A program made the position numbers and the translations under genes. The notes under the pieces were generated by a model that ran no database searches, was not told the origin of the DNA, and saw only the letters and a list, made by a program, of their open reading frames with translations. Below are positions 12,469-20,076 of a stretch of 20,771 nucleotides of DNA, one piece after another. Each line of letters opens with the position of its first letter. The first letter of the stretch is position 1. Origin of the DNA: Clostridia bacterium (GTDB taxonomy: Bacteria > Bacillota > Clostridia > Oscillospirales > CAG-272); contig CAAGGQ010000094.1 in the NCBI GenBank assembly GCA_900769475.1, forward strand, positions 1 through 20,771, given 5' to 3'.

Positions 12469-13652
12469 GGTATAGCCTGTTTCTTGGTGGATGCGTGACT
12501 CTTGCCACCGATGCCGCGGGAAGCACAGCGTTGCTGGATCTTTGCCTGCGAGAGGGCGTTTCCTTCGATCGTTTCTGCTACGATGAAGAGGGCGGTATCT
12601 CCTTTCGATGCTCGCTCCTCACGGCGCATCGCCTGCGGCGGATCTGTAAGGATCGCTTGGAATTGAGGATTTTGGAGCGCCGCGGTCTTCCTTCGTTTTT
12701 GTACCGTCACCGAAAGCGGGCAGGACTTGCCATCGGCAGTCTGCTGGCGCTGCTTCTCATCGCTTTTTCCCAGCGCTTTCTTTGGGATATTCGGATCCAC
12801 GGGAACGAGCAAATGACCGATTCCGAGGTGTTGGCTGAGCTGAATGCCTGCGGTCTGACGGTGGGACGCTTCCTACCCGCCATGGAGGTGCGGGAAATGG
12901 AAAATCTTGTTCTGTTGCACTCGGATCGCATTTCCTGGATATCCATTGGCTTTCGCGGAACCGTGGCCGAGGTACAAATCGTGGAGCACAAGACCCCTGC
13001 CGAATCTCCGGAGGGGCGCCTTCCCGCCAATCTGGTGGCAGCATCCGATGGGCAGATCGAGGTTCTGGAGCTGTATCGGGGCAACGCCATGGTCAAGGTA
13101 GGGCAAGCGGTGCGAAAGGGCGACCTTCTGGTGAGCGGCTTGTATGACAGCAATCTTTACGGCTATCGCTATACCCGTGCGTCTGGAAAGGTGCTGGCAC
13201 GCACCGAGCACATCTTTGTGGTGGAAATTCCTCTGTCCTATGAGGAAAAGCAATACGGGGAGCCGAAAAAATGCGACGTTTGGTTGAATTTCTTCGGTTT
13301 TTCAACAAAAATTTTAAAAAATAGTGGAAATCTACCTTCGACCTGTGATATAATAGAGGAAGAGAAGAACCTTTTCCCTTTTTTGGAGGCGGTGGTGCCC
13401 ATATGGCTCTGCCGTACCGTTTGTTACCCTTATCAAACCATTTCGTCTACGCGGACGCCTGAGGCGGCATTGGAGCTGGCTTACGGGGCCCTGGAGCAGC
13501 AACTGTCCGCCCTTTCCGGAGAGCGGACCCTCCTTCAAAAAAGCATTACCACCCGGCTGACCGAGACCTCTCTGCACTTGGAATGTCGCATTCTTTGCAT
13601 CGAGGATATTGCGGTGCAGGTGGAATTTGAGATCAACGAAGAACCCTCTTGA
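12465..13652 (+). CDS. yqfD: Sporulation protein YqfD
   Basis: This encodes 395 residues of the YqfD family, a sporulation membrane protein related to stage IV of spore formation. The N-terminal cytoplasmic part (1-84) includes RRICKDRLELRILERRGLPSF in outline; one membrane segment lies at about 86-104 (AGLAIGSLLALLLIAFSQ), followed by WDIRIHGNEQMTDSEVLAEL, a POTRA-like entry to the outer domain, and YSYEEK-like later parts. The start at 12465 overlaps the yqfC stop in ATGA and gives the family N-terminus; earlier in-frame starts overlap yqfC. The coding region is locally very AT-rich at about 13301-13355 (residues about 280-297), where a promoter-like sequence lies. The next gene, phoH, starts 10 nt after the stop. 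Confidence 0.9.
   Translation: MRYSLFLGGCVTLATDAAGSTALLDLCLREGVSFDRFCYDEEGGISFRCSLLTAHRLRRICKDRLELRILERRGLPSFLYRHRKRAGLAIGSLLALLLIAFSQRFLWDIRIHGNEQMTDSEVLAELNACGLTVGRFLPAMEVREMENLVLLHSDRISWISIGFRGTVAEVQIVEHKTPAESPEGRLPANLVAASDGQIEVLELYRGNAMVKVGQAVRKGDLLVSGLYDSNLYGYRYTRASGKVLARTEHIFVVEIPLSYEEKQYGEPKKCDVWLNFFGFSTKILKNSGNLPSTCDIIEEEKNLFPFLEAVVPIWLCRTVCYPYQTISSTRTPEAALELAYGALEQQLSALSGERTLLQKSITTRLTETSLHLECRILCIEDIAVQVEFEINEEPS
13325..13354 (+). promoter_or_regulatory. Candidate intragenic sigma-A promoter inside yqfD
   Basis: Within yqfD, a perfect -10 TATAAT (13349-13354) with extended TG (TGATATAAT) lies 18 nt after TGGAAA (13325-13330), a 4-of-6 match to the -35. An A/T-only stretch at about 13306-13322 directly upstream looks like an UP element. 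It could drive phoH and the housekeeping genes that follow, independently of sporulation control. Confidence 0.5.
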
Positions 13653-13662
13653 AAGGACGTTT

Positions 13663-14706
13663 ATGAACCGAAAAATTATCAAGATCGACCAAGCCGGCAG
13701 TACCGCCAAGATTTTTGGAAGCTTTGACCGCAACGCCGAGATGATCGAGGCGCAGTTCGCGGTCAGCCTCCGCAACCGTGAGAGCGAGGCGGGAGATTCC
13801 ATTGTCATCGAGGGCGAGGATGCTGAGGCCGTGGAGAATGCGGCGCGGTGCATCTCCTATCTGCTGGAGCTGGCTCCCAAGACCGACGTTATCGAGGAGC
13901 AATCGGTGCAGTATGCCATGGATACCATCGCCTCCGGGGAGGGGGAGCATCTGCAGGAGATCGGCGATGCTTGCATCTGTCTTACCACCCGAGGCAAGCC
14001 CATCAAGGCAAAGACCGTGGGGCAAAAGCAATACGTGGATTCCATCACAAAGAATACCATCGTTCTGGGCGTAGGTCCCGCGGGAACGGGAAAGACCTTC
14101 CTGGCGGTGGCTATGGCGGTGCGGGCATTGCGGGAAAAGAAGGTCACTCGCATCATTCTGACCCGTCCTGCCATTGAGGCGGGAGAAAAGCTGGGCTTTT
14201 TGCCGGGAGATCTGCAAAGCAAGATCGATCCCTACCTCCGTCCTCTTTACGATGCTCTGTACGAAATGCTGGGCATGGAAACCTATCAAAAGCTGGTGGA
14301 AAAAGGGGCCATCGAGATTGCGCCTCTGGCTTATATGCGCGGCCGTACCCTGGACGATTCCTTTATCATTCTGGACGAGGCGCAAAACGCCACCCCCGAG
14401 CAGATGAAGATGTTCTTGACCCGCCTGGGCTTCAATTCCAAGGCTGTGGTCACGGGCGACCTGACCCAAACTGACCTGCCCCGCGGGCAAAAGAGCGGAC
14501 TCTCCACCGCCGTAAAGATCCTTGCGGGGATCGAGGATATTGGTATTCATTATTTCTCCGAGCGTGACGTGGTACGCCATCGCTTGGTACAAAAGATCAT
14601 TCAAGCTTACGATCGCTACGATCGGGAGTTGGAGCGCAAGGAGGCCGAGCGCAAGGCGGCTGCACGCTTCCGCGCCGAGCGCGACCTCAAAAAACAGGAA
14701 AAATAA
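13663..14706 (+). CDS. phoH: PhoH family ATPase
   Basis: This encodes 347 residues of a PhoH-like P-loop ATPase. The Walker A motif GPAGTGKT is at 138-145 and Walker B IILDEAQNA at about 235-243, with the family blocks LTRPAIEAGEKLGFLPGDL and FLTRLGFNSKAVVTGDLTQ. The N-terminal about 100 residues match the single-strand nucleic-acid-binding-like region of the family, and the C-terminus is a charged Arg/Lys/Glu tail. PhoH proteins are linked to RNA metabolism and occur next to ybeY in many bacteria. The start at 13663 follows GAAAGGA, 10 nt after yqfD; the longer in-frame start lies inside yqfD. ybeY follows after 18 nt. Confidence 0.95.
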   Translation: MNRKIIKIDQAGSTAKIFGSFDRNAEMIEAQFAVSLRNRESEAGDSIVIEGEDAEAVENAARCISYLLELAPKTDVIEEQSVQYAMDTIASGEGEHLQEIGDACICLTTRGKPIKAKTVGQKQYVDSITKNTIVLGVGPAGTGKTFLAVAMAVRALREKKVTRIILTRPAIEAGEKLGFLPGDLQSKIDPYLRPLYDALYEMLGMETYQKLVEKGAIEIAPLAYMRGRTLDDSFIILDEAQNATPEQMKMFLTRLGFNSKAVVTGDLTQTDLPRGQKSGLSTAVKILAGIEDIGIHYFSERDVVRHRLVQKIIQAYDRYDRELERKEAERKAAARFRAERDLKKQEK

Positions 14707-14724
14707 AGCAAAGGAAGAACGATT

Positions 14725-15219
14725 ATGAACAGAAAAATGTGTTTGAAAGTGGATTTTGAAAATAAGCAGGAGAAGATTCCCCTGACCTACAAGCTCAAAA
14801 TGCTGATCCGAGAGGCAATCGAGGCTACCCTGGATTACGAGCAGTACGGCAATCCCTGCGAGGTATCGGTCACCTTTGTGGATAACGAAGGGATCCACGC
14901 CATGAACCAAAAGTTCCGTGGCATCGACCGTCCCACCGATGTGCTGTCCTTCCCCCTCTTTGATTACACCGGAGAGAGCGAGGAGCCTGCCATCGACGAG
15001 CTGATGGGCATGCTGGGCGACGTGGTTCTTTCCCTGGAGCAGGCACAGATCCAGGCCGAGGAGTACGGCCACAGCTTTTCCAGAGAGGTTGCCTTCCTCA
15101 CGGTTCATTCCATGCTCCACCTGCTGGGCTACGATCACGAGACGGGGGAAGAGGACGAGCTGGATATGCGCCGCCGCCAGACCGAGGTCATGGAGCAGCT
15201 GGGGCTGGGAATCGCTTGA
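14725..15219 (+). CDS. ybeY: Endoribonuclease/rRNA maturation factor YbeY
   Basis: This encodes 164 residues of YbeY, a zinc-dependent endoribonuclease that acts in maturation of the 16S rRNA 3' end and in 70S quality control. The zinc motif HSMLHLLGYDH carries His128, His132 and His138. The upstream family block is RPTDVLSFPL, and GDVVLSLEQAQIQA follows. The start at 14725 follows AAGGAAG. In Bacillus an HD-domain gene (yqfF) sits between phoH and ybeY; it is absent here. An unrecognised membrane-protein gene follows 27 nt downstream. Confidence 0.96.
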   Translation: MNRKMCLKVDFENKQEKIPLTYKLKMLIREAIEATLDYEQYGNPCEVSVTFVDNEGIHAMNQKFRGIDRPTDVLSFPLFDYTGESEEPAIDELMGMLGDVVLSLEQAQIQAEEYGHSFSREVAFLTVHSMLHLLGYDHETGEEDELDMRRRQTEVMEQLGLGIA

Positions 15220-15246
15220 ACATAAGGCAGGAAGGAGAAGATTTCT

Positions 15247-15816
15247 ATGAGCAGATGGGATAAGAATTCCGAGGACTACTTCCGCAATCGTTCTCCCAAG
15301 AAGCGGCGCCAAGAGGTGGACACCGCAGGGCAGACCGAAACCTTCCTTACCCGCAACGTGCGCTTGATCACCTTTTTGATCTGTCTATCGGTCTTTTTGG
15401 CCTTCTTCGGCCCCTGGAGCGTCTTCCGCATTATGGAGTACCTGGAAGCAAAGAACGATACACGGATCCCCATGACCGAGGCCGACCTGATCACCCTTTC
15501 GGAGCTGGATCGGGAGTTGTATTATACCGATATCAAGGGCTTTTTGAGCGACGAGAGCGTACGGAGCATTGATTATTCAGTGCCCGGCATCAACGGCACC
15601 GAGATGAAGGAAAAAGAAGTAGAGATCTACTGCTACATCAGTATCGGAACCAAATACACCGCCCTAGCCATTGCCGATATTGAAACTCAAAAGATCATTT
15701 ATTTCCGTGTCAACGAAAACGGCACCGGTGACCACGCCGACCTTTTGACCGATGACATTCGTGCCTTCCTTCAGGGCGTGCGTCTTCCTGCCGCCACCAC
15801 CGAAGTAACCCAATAA
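15247..15816 (+). CDS. Unknown single-pass membrane protein between ybeY and era
   Basis: I do not recognise this 189-residue protein. The N-terminal about 38 residues are charged and polar (many Arg, Lys, Asp), then one strong hydrophobic segment at about 39-61 (LITFLICLSVFLAFFGPW core), then a probable outside domain of about 125 residues. By the positive-inside rule the basic N-terminus is cytoplasmic. The outer part has alternating beta-like stretches (EVEIYCYISIGTKYTALAIADI) and no obvious catalytic motif; a single cysteine lies there. The ATG at 15247 follows GGAAGGAGA. It takes the place where Bacillus carries dgkA and cdd between ybeY and era, but is not similar to either. Its coding quality and spacing (27 nt before, 18 nt after) support a real operon gene. 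Confidence 0.8.
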   Translation: MSRWDKNSEDYFRNRSPKKRRQEVDTAGQTETFLTRNVRLITFLICLSVFLAFFGPWSVFRIMEYLEAKNDTRIPMTEADLITLSELDRELYYTDIKGFLSDESVRSIDYSVPGINGTEMKEKEVEIYCYISIGTKYTALAIADIETQKIIYFRVNENGTGDHADLLTDDIRAFLQGVRLPAATTEVTQ

Positions 15817-15834
15817 GAAAAGGATATTTTTTGA

Positions 15835-16719
15835 ATGAAAAGAACAGGCTTTATCACCATCGTAGGCAGACCCAACGTGGGCAAATCCACGTTGCTTAAT
15901 TCGATCCTTGGCGAAAAGATCGCCATCGTTTCCAACAAACCCCAAACCACCCGTACCCGCATTGCCGGCATTGAGACCCGGGGTGAGGATCAGTTCGTGT
16001 TCCTGGACACTCCCGGTATCTTCAAGCCTCAAAACTCTCTTGGGGATTTTATGGTCAAAACCGCCAACAGCACCATGCAGGAGGGAGACGCCGTGATCCT
16101 GGTGGCGGACGTGGGTTTTGCTCCCGGCGACGTGGAGACCAACGTCATCCATTATCTTCAGCAATCGGGAACCCCCGGGATCCTGGCCTTGAATAAGGTG
16201 GATCTTTATCGCCGCGAGCAGATCGCCCAAACCATTGCCGCCTATGCCGCGCTGTTTGATTTTGCGGCGGTGGTGCCGATCTCTGCTAAAAAAGGAAAGT
16301 ATGTCAACGAGCTGATGGACGAGTGTTCCAAGCTGCTGCGGGAGGGCGAATGGTTCTACGAGGAGGATATGATCACCGATCAGCCTCAGCGGCAAATGGC
16401 CGCCGAGGTCATCCGTGAAAAGATCCTGCGAACCCTGGATAAAGAGATCCCTCACGGTGTTGCCGTGGTAATCGAGGAATACAAGGAGGAAGGGGATCTG
16501 GTGCGGATCCGCGCCGAAATCTTCTGCGAAAAGGCCTCTCATAAGGGGATTCTCGTGGGTAAGAACGGCGAGACCCTCAAGCGCATCGGAAGCTACGCCC
16601 GCCAGGATCTGGAGCAGATGCTGGATGCTAAGGTGTACCTCAATCTCTGGGTCAAGGTCAAGGAAAACTGGAGAGATAGCCAAAGAGGTATTTTGAACTT
16701 TGGATATACCGAGGAATAA
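15835..16719 (+). CDS. era: GTPase Era
   Basis: This encodes Era, 294 residues, an essential GTPase that binds the 3' end of 16S rRNA during 30S assembly. The G motifs are GRPNVGKS (11-18), NKPQTTR (34-40), DTPG (58-61), NKVD (120-123) and SAKKG (150-154). The C-terminal KH domain carries VGKNGETLKRIG (241-252) and ends with LNLWVKVKENW. The start at 15835 gives the standard MKRTGF N-terminus; the ribosome binding site AAAAGGA lies about 12 nt upstream and is spaced a little far. It is in the same operon as ybeY, whose product acts in the same maturation process. Confidence 0.97.
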   Translation: MKRTGFITIVGRPNVGKSTLLNSILGEKIAIVSNKPQTTRTRIAGIETRGEDQFVFLDTPGIFKPQNSLGDFMVKTANSTMQEGDAVILVADVGFAPGDVETNVIHYLQQSGTPGILALNKVDLYRREQIAQTIAAYAALFDFAAVVPISAKKGKYVNELMDECSKLLREGEWFYEEDMITDQPQRQMAAEVIREKILRTLDKEIPHGVAVVIEEYKEEGDLVRIRAEIFCEKASHKGILVGKNGETLKRIGSYARQDLEQMLDAKVYLNLWVKVKENWRDSQRGILNFGYTEE

Positions 16720-16746
16720 GAATCAAGCCTTGGGAAAGGAGCAGAT

Positions 16747-17553
16747 ATGCAACACGAGTCGGTGGACGGAATCGTCGTCCGCGTGCGGGATATGGGCGAT
16801 CACGATCGCTATCTCTCGGTGCTTACCGCCGAGCGGGGACGTATCACCCTCCTTTCCAAGGGAAGCCGCTCCATGCGTGGTCAGCAGATGGGGGTCAGCC
16901 AGCTGTACACCTACGGAAACTTTGAGTATTACCGCAGGGGGGATTTCTATATTCTCAAAAGCGGAACTCCCATTCAGCCATTTTACGCCCTGAGCACTGA
17001 TATCGACCGTTTGAACCTGGCCGCGTATCTTTGCGAGGTTGCCACCGAGGTGACCGACGAGGGAGAACCCGCCCATCAGCTGCTGCGCTTGCTTCTCAAC
17101 GCCCTGTATGCCGTGAGTCGGGATCTCTATCCCCAGGCCATCATCAAGGGCGTATTTGAGCTGCGGGCGGCTGCATTGTCGGGCTACGCTCCCGAGCTGA
17201 CGGAATGCGGAGCATGCGGAAGTGCCGAGAGCGAGCTTCTCTATCTGGACGTGATGAACGGCGCTCTGCTGTGCCCTGATTGCTTGCAAAAGCAGGGAGG
17301 CGCGCGTCGACGGGGCGGGGAATACGACGAGATTCGCGAGGCCGAGCTTCTTTGTCCCTTAACCCCGGCCGCCCTGGCGGCGGTCCGCTACGCAGTAGAG
17401 GCGCCTATGGAGCGGCTCTTTTCCTTTGAATTGAAGGAACGGGAGGATTTGGAGCTTTTTTCCAAAACCGCCCAGGCCTACCTGCTGTCCCACTTGGGAC
17501 GCGGCTTCGATTCTTTGAATTTTTACCATGCTATGCGAGGGGATACCCCTTGA
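16747..17553 (+). CDS. recO: DNA repair protein RecO
   Basis: This encodes RecO, 268 residues, which helps load RecA on SSB-coated single-stranded DNA and anneals strands in the RecFOR pathway. The N-terminal OB fold is seen in VDGIVVRVRDMGDHDRYLSV and GRITLLSKGSRS, followed by a helical region and a zinc-binding four-cysteine site (Cys154, Cys157, Cys176, Cys179; CGAC and CPDC). The start at 16747 follows GGAAAGGAG. The spacing is 27 nt after era and 18 nt before mutS2. RecO binds the acidic tail of SSB, and that gene lies at 7478-7942. Confidence 0.95.
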   Translation: MQHESVDGIVVRVRDMGDHDRYLSVLTAERGRITLLSKGSRSMRGQQMGVSQLYTYGNFEYYRRGDFYILKSGTPIQPFYALSTDIDRLNLAAYLCEVATEVTDEGEPAHQLLRLLLNALYAVSRDLYPQAIIKGVFELRAAALSGYAPELTECGACGSAESELLYLDVMNGALLCPDCLQKQGGARRRGGEYDEIREAELLCPLTPAALAAVRYAVEAPMERLFSFELKEREDLELFSKTAQAYLLSHLGRGFDSLNFYHAMRGDTP

Positions 17554-17571
17554 TATTGAAGGAACAATACC

Positions 17572-19956
17572 ATGAATTTTTCGGAAAAGACAAGAAATAC
17601 ATTAGAATTTGACAAGATCTGCGCCATGCTGGCTGAGTGCGCCCCCACTGAGGGTGCCAAGACGATGGCGGGATTGCTTATGCCGTCCGGGGATACCGTG
17701 GAGGTCCTACGCCGTTTGCGTCGCACCACCGATGCCAAACGCCTCTGCGACGTCAAGGGCATGCCGCCCTTTGGCACGGTCAAGGACGTTTCCGCCGCCT
17801 GTGAGCGTGCGGTCAAGGGAGCCATGCTCACCACCCGAGAGCTCTTGGACGTGGCCCAGGTGCTTCGCTCGGCCCGCTCCCTGGTGGATTATTTAAAGAA
17901 CAATAAGCCCTTTGAAACTACCCTGGACGAGCTTTTCGAGCGGCTGTTGCCCAATCGTTTCCTGGAGGAAAAGATCACCCGATCCATCCTTTCCGAGGAT
18001 ATGATCGCCGACGAAGCCAGCCGAGAGCTGGCCGACCTGCGCCGCAAGATCCGTGATGCCAACAACCGCATCAAGGAGACGCTGCAGCACTATATCAACG
18101 GTTCTTACTCTAAGATCCTTCAGGATAACCTGGTCACCATGCGAAACGGCCGTTACGTGATTCCTGTCAAGACTGAATGTAAGAACGAAATGAAGGGCTT
18201 GATCCACGATACCTCCTCCTCCGGTGCCACCATCTTCGTGGAGCCTATGGCGGTGGTGGAGGCCAACAACGAGCTTCGCGTGTTGCAATCCAAGGAGGAG
18301 CATGAGATCGAGCGGATCCTGTTTGCACTTTCCGCCGAGGTCAGTGCCGCATCCGAATCCCTGCGGCTGAATTATTACAACATTACCGAGCTGGCTTTCT
18401 GCTTTGCTTGTGCCGAACTTTCCTATCGCATGAACGGAAGTGAACCACAAATCTCGGGCGACCGTTCCCTGGAGCTCAAGCGGGCTCGGCACCCCCTCAT
18501 TGATAAGAAAAAGGTGGTGCCCATCAACGTGGCCATGGGAAAGGAGTACGATACTCTGATCATCACCGGCCCCAATACGGGAGGTAAGACGGTAACCTTG
18601 AAGACCGTGGGTCTGTTTGCTCTCATGACCCAGGCGGGTCTGCACATTCCTGCAGATCCTGAGTCCTCCATTTGCATTTTCGAGCAGATTCTGGTGGATC
18701 TGGGCGATGAGCAGAGCATTGAGCAATCCCTTTCTACCTTCTCCTCTCACATGGTCAACATCGTGAGCATTATGGAAAAGGTGGATGCCCGCTCCCTTTG
18801 CCTGTTCGACGAGCTGGGCGCTGGAACCGACCCGGTAGAGGGCGCTGCCCTGGCGGTGGCAATGATCGAATCGGTGCGCGCGGCCGGAGCCATGTGCCTG
18901 GCCACCACCCACTACACAGAGCTCAAGACCTACGCCTTGGATACCCCCGGCGTGCAGAACGCGTCCTGCGAGTTCGACGTTTCTACCCTCAAGCCCACCT
19001 ATCGGCTGATGATCGGAACTCCCGGAAAGTCCAACGCGTTTGCCATTTCGGCCAAGCTGGGACTTTCGGAGTCCATCATTGCCCTGGCCAAGGAGCACGT
19101 CAGCACCGACCATAAGAAGTTTGAGGAGGTCATCGAGCAACTGGAGGCCTCGCGCCTGGAGGCCGACCGCAATCGGGAGGAGGCCATGCGCCTCAAGGTC
19201 GAGTATGAGCGCATCAAGGCCGACGCCGAGCGGGAGATCAAGGTCCGCTTTGCTCGGGTAGAGCGGGAGATCGAGCAGAATCGCAAGAAGGCACAGCAAA
19301 TGCTGGAGAGCGCCAAGGCGTCCAGTGATTTCATCTTTGCCCAGCTGGAAAAGGCCAAGAAGGCTGAGGCGGCAGGGAAGCTGACCGAGGAGCTGGAGGA
19401 AGCGCGTCGCGCGGTTCGTCTTTCGATTCGTGAAAACGAGGATAAGGTCAATCCCGTGGAGGAAAAGAAGAACGAGCGCTACGTTCTGCCTAGAGATCTC
19501 AAGAAGGGTGACCGCGTCTATATCGTCAATATAGATAAGGAAGGAATTCTTTTGGATACCCCCGATCGCAGTGGCTCGGTCCTGGTGCAGGCGGGCATCC
19601 TCAAGACCCGCACCAAGATCTCCAATCTGCAGCTCATCGAGGAAAAGACCCAGGTCATTCAGGGGAAGAAGAAAACGGCGGCTTCCGACTATCACGTTAG
19701 CGTGAACCGCGACTTCCGCGATGAGATCGACCTGCGTGGTCTGATGGGCGACGAGGCCTGGCTGGCGGTAGATAAATACCTGGACGAGGCCATGGTGGCC
19801 AACTTCGAGCGTGTTCGCTTGATCCATGGAAAGGGCACCGGCGCTCTGCGCAACGCCTTGTGGCAACGCCTCAAGGGAGATCGACGTGTGGCTTCTTTCC
19901 GCATCGGTGCCTACGGCGAGGGCGACGGCGGCGTCACTATCGTGGAGCTGAAATGA
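17572..19956 (+). CDS. mutS2: Endonuclease MutS2
   Basis: This encodes MutS2, 794 residues, a MutS-type ATPase lacking the mismatch-recognition domain. After the N-terminal core and lever regions come the Walker A GPNTGGKT (333-340) and Walker B LFDELGAGTDP (about 411-421). A long charged coiled-coil-like region (about 510-610, rich in Glu, Lys, Arg) then leads to a C-terminal Smr domain (from IDLRG at about 719, with LIHGKGTGALR). Family members suppress homologous recombination, and in Bacillus MutS2 also splits collided ribosomes. The full domain set points to an active protein. The start at 17572 follows AAGGA. It is the last gene of the operon and is followed within 3 nt by a strong terminator. 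Confidence 0.97.
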   Translation: MNFSEKTRNTLEFDKICAMLAECAPTEGAKTMAGLLMPSGDTVEVLRRLRRTTDAKRLCDVKGMPPFGTVKDVSAACERAVKGAMLTTRELLDVAQVLRSARSLVDYLKNNKPFETTLDELFERLLPNRFLEEKITRSILSEDMIADEASRELADLRRKIRDANNRIKETLQHYINGSYSKILQDNLVTMRNGRYVIPVKTECKNEMKGLIHDTSSSGATIFVEPMAVVEANNELRVLQSKEEHEIERILFALSAEVSAASESLRLNYYNITELAFCFACAELSYRMNGSEPQISGDRSLELKRARHPLIDKKKVVPINVAMGKEYDTLIITGPNTGGKTVTLKTVGLFALMTQAGLHIPADPESSICIFEQILVDLGDEQSIEQSLSTFSSHMVNIVSIMEKVDARSLCLFDELGAGTDPVEGAALAVAMIESVRAAGAMCLATTHYTELKTYALDTPGVQNASCEFDVSTLKPTYRLMIGTPGKSNAFAISAKLGLSESIIALAKEHVSTDHKKFEEVIEQLEASRLEADRNREEAMRLKVEYERIKADAEREIKVRFARVEREIEQNRKKAQQMLESAKASSDFIFAQLEKAKKAEAAGKLTEELEEARRAVRLSIRENEDKVNPVEEKKNERYVLPRDLKKGDRVYIVNIDKEGILLDTPDRSGSVLVQAGILKTRTKISNLQLIEEKTQVIQGKKKTAASDYHVSVNRDFRDEIDLRGLMGDEAWLAVDKYLDEAMVANFERVRLIHGKGTGALRNALWQRLKGDRRVASFRIGAYGEGDGGVTIVELK

Positions 19957-19958
19957 AC

Positions 19959-20000
19959 AAATCCCTACATTTTCTTACAAATTGGAAAATGTAGGGATTT
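19959..20000 (+). terminator. Terminator after mutS2
   Basis: A perfect 16-bp stem pairs 19959-19974 with 19985-20000 (core ATCCCTACATTTTC) around a 10-nt loop. It starts almost at the mutS2 stop and the right arm ends in T residues, so it closes the operon. Confidence 0.88.
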
Positions 20001-20004
20001 TATA

Positions 20005-20033
20005 TTGCAATTCTCAACAATATGTGCTATAAT
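20005..20033 (+). promoter_or_regulatory. Sigma-A promoter for the right-edge membrane protein gene
   Basis: A -35 TTGCAA (20005-20010) and perfect -10 TATAAT (20028-20033) are 17 nt apart, with an extended -10 TG (20025-20026). It begins right after the mutS2 terminator, so the next gene is its own transcription unit. Confidence 0.85.
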
Positions 20034-20076
20034 GGAACAAAATAAGACCTTTAATATAAAAATATGAGGAACAATT

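Noticed and set aside
13633..15312. Open frame of 559 codons on the minus strand opposite phoH and ybeY
   Set aside because: It spans two convincing genes and their gap in antisense, with a His/Gln/Leu-rich translation and no domain. It is a composition shadow.
17893..19866. Open frame of 657 codons on the minus strand opposite mutS2
   Set aside because: It is antisense to a complete, motif-bearing mutS2 and has no recognisable domain or ribosome binding site. The lack of stops follows from the codon preference of the real gene.
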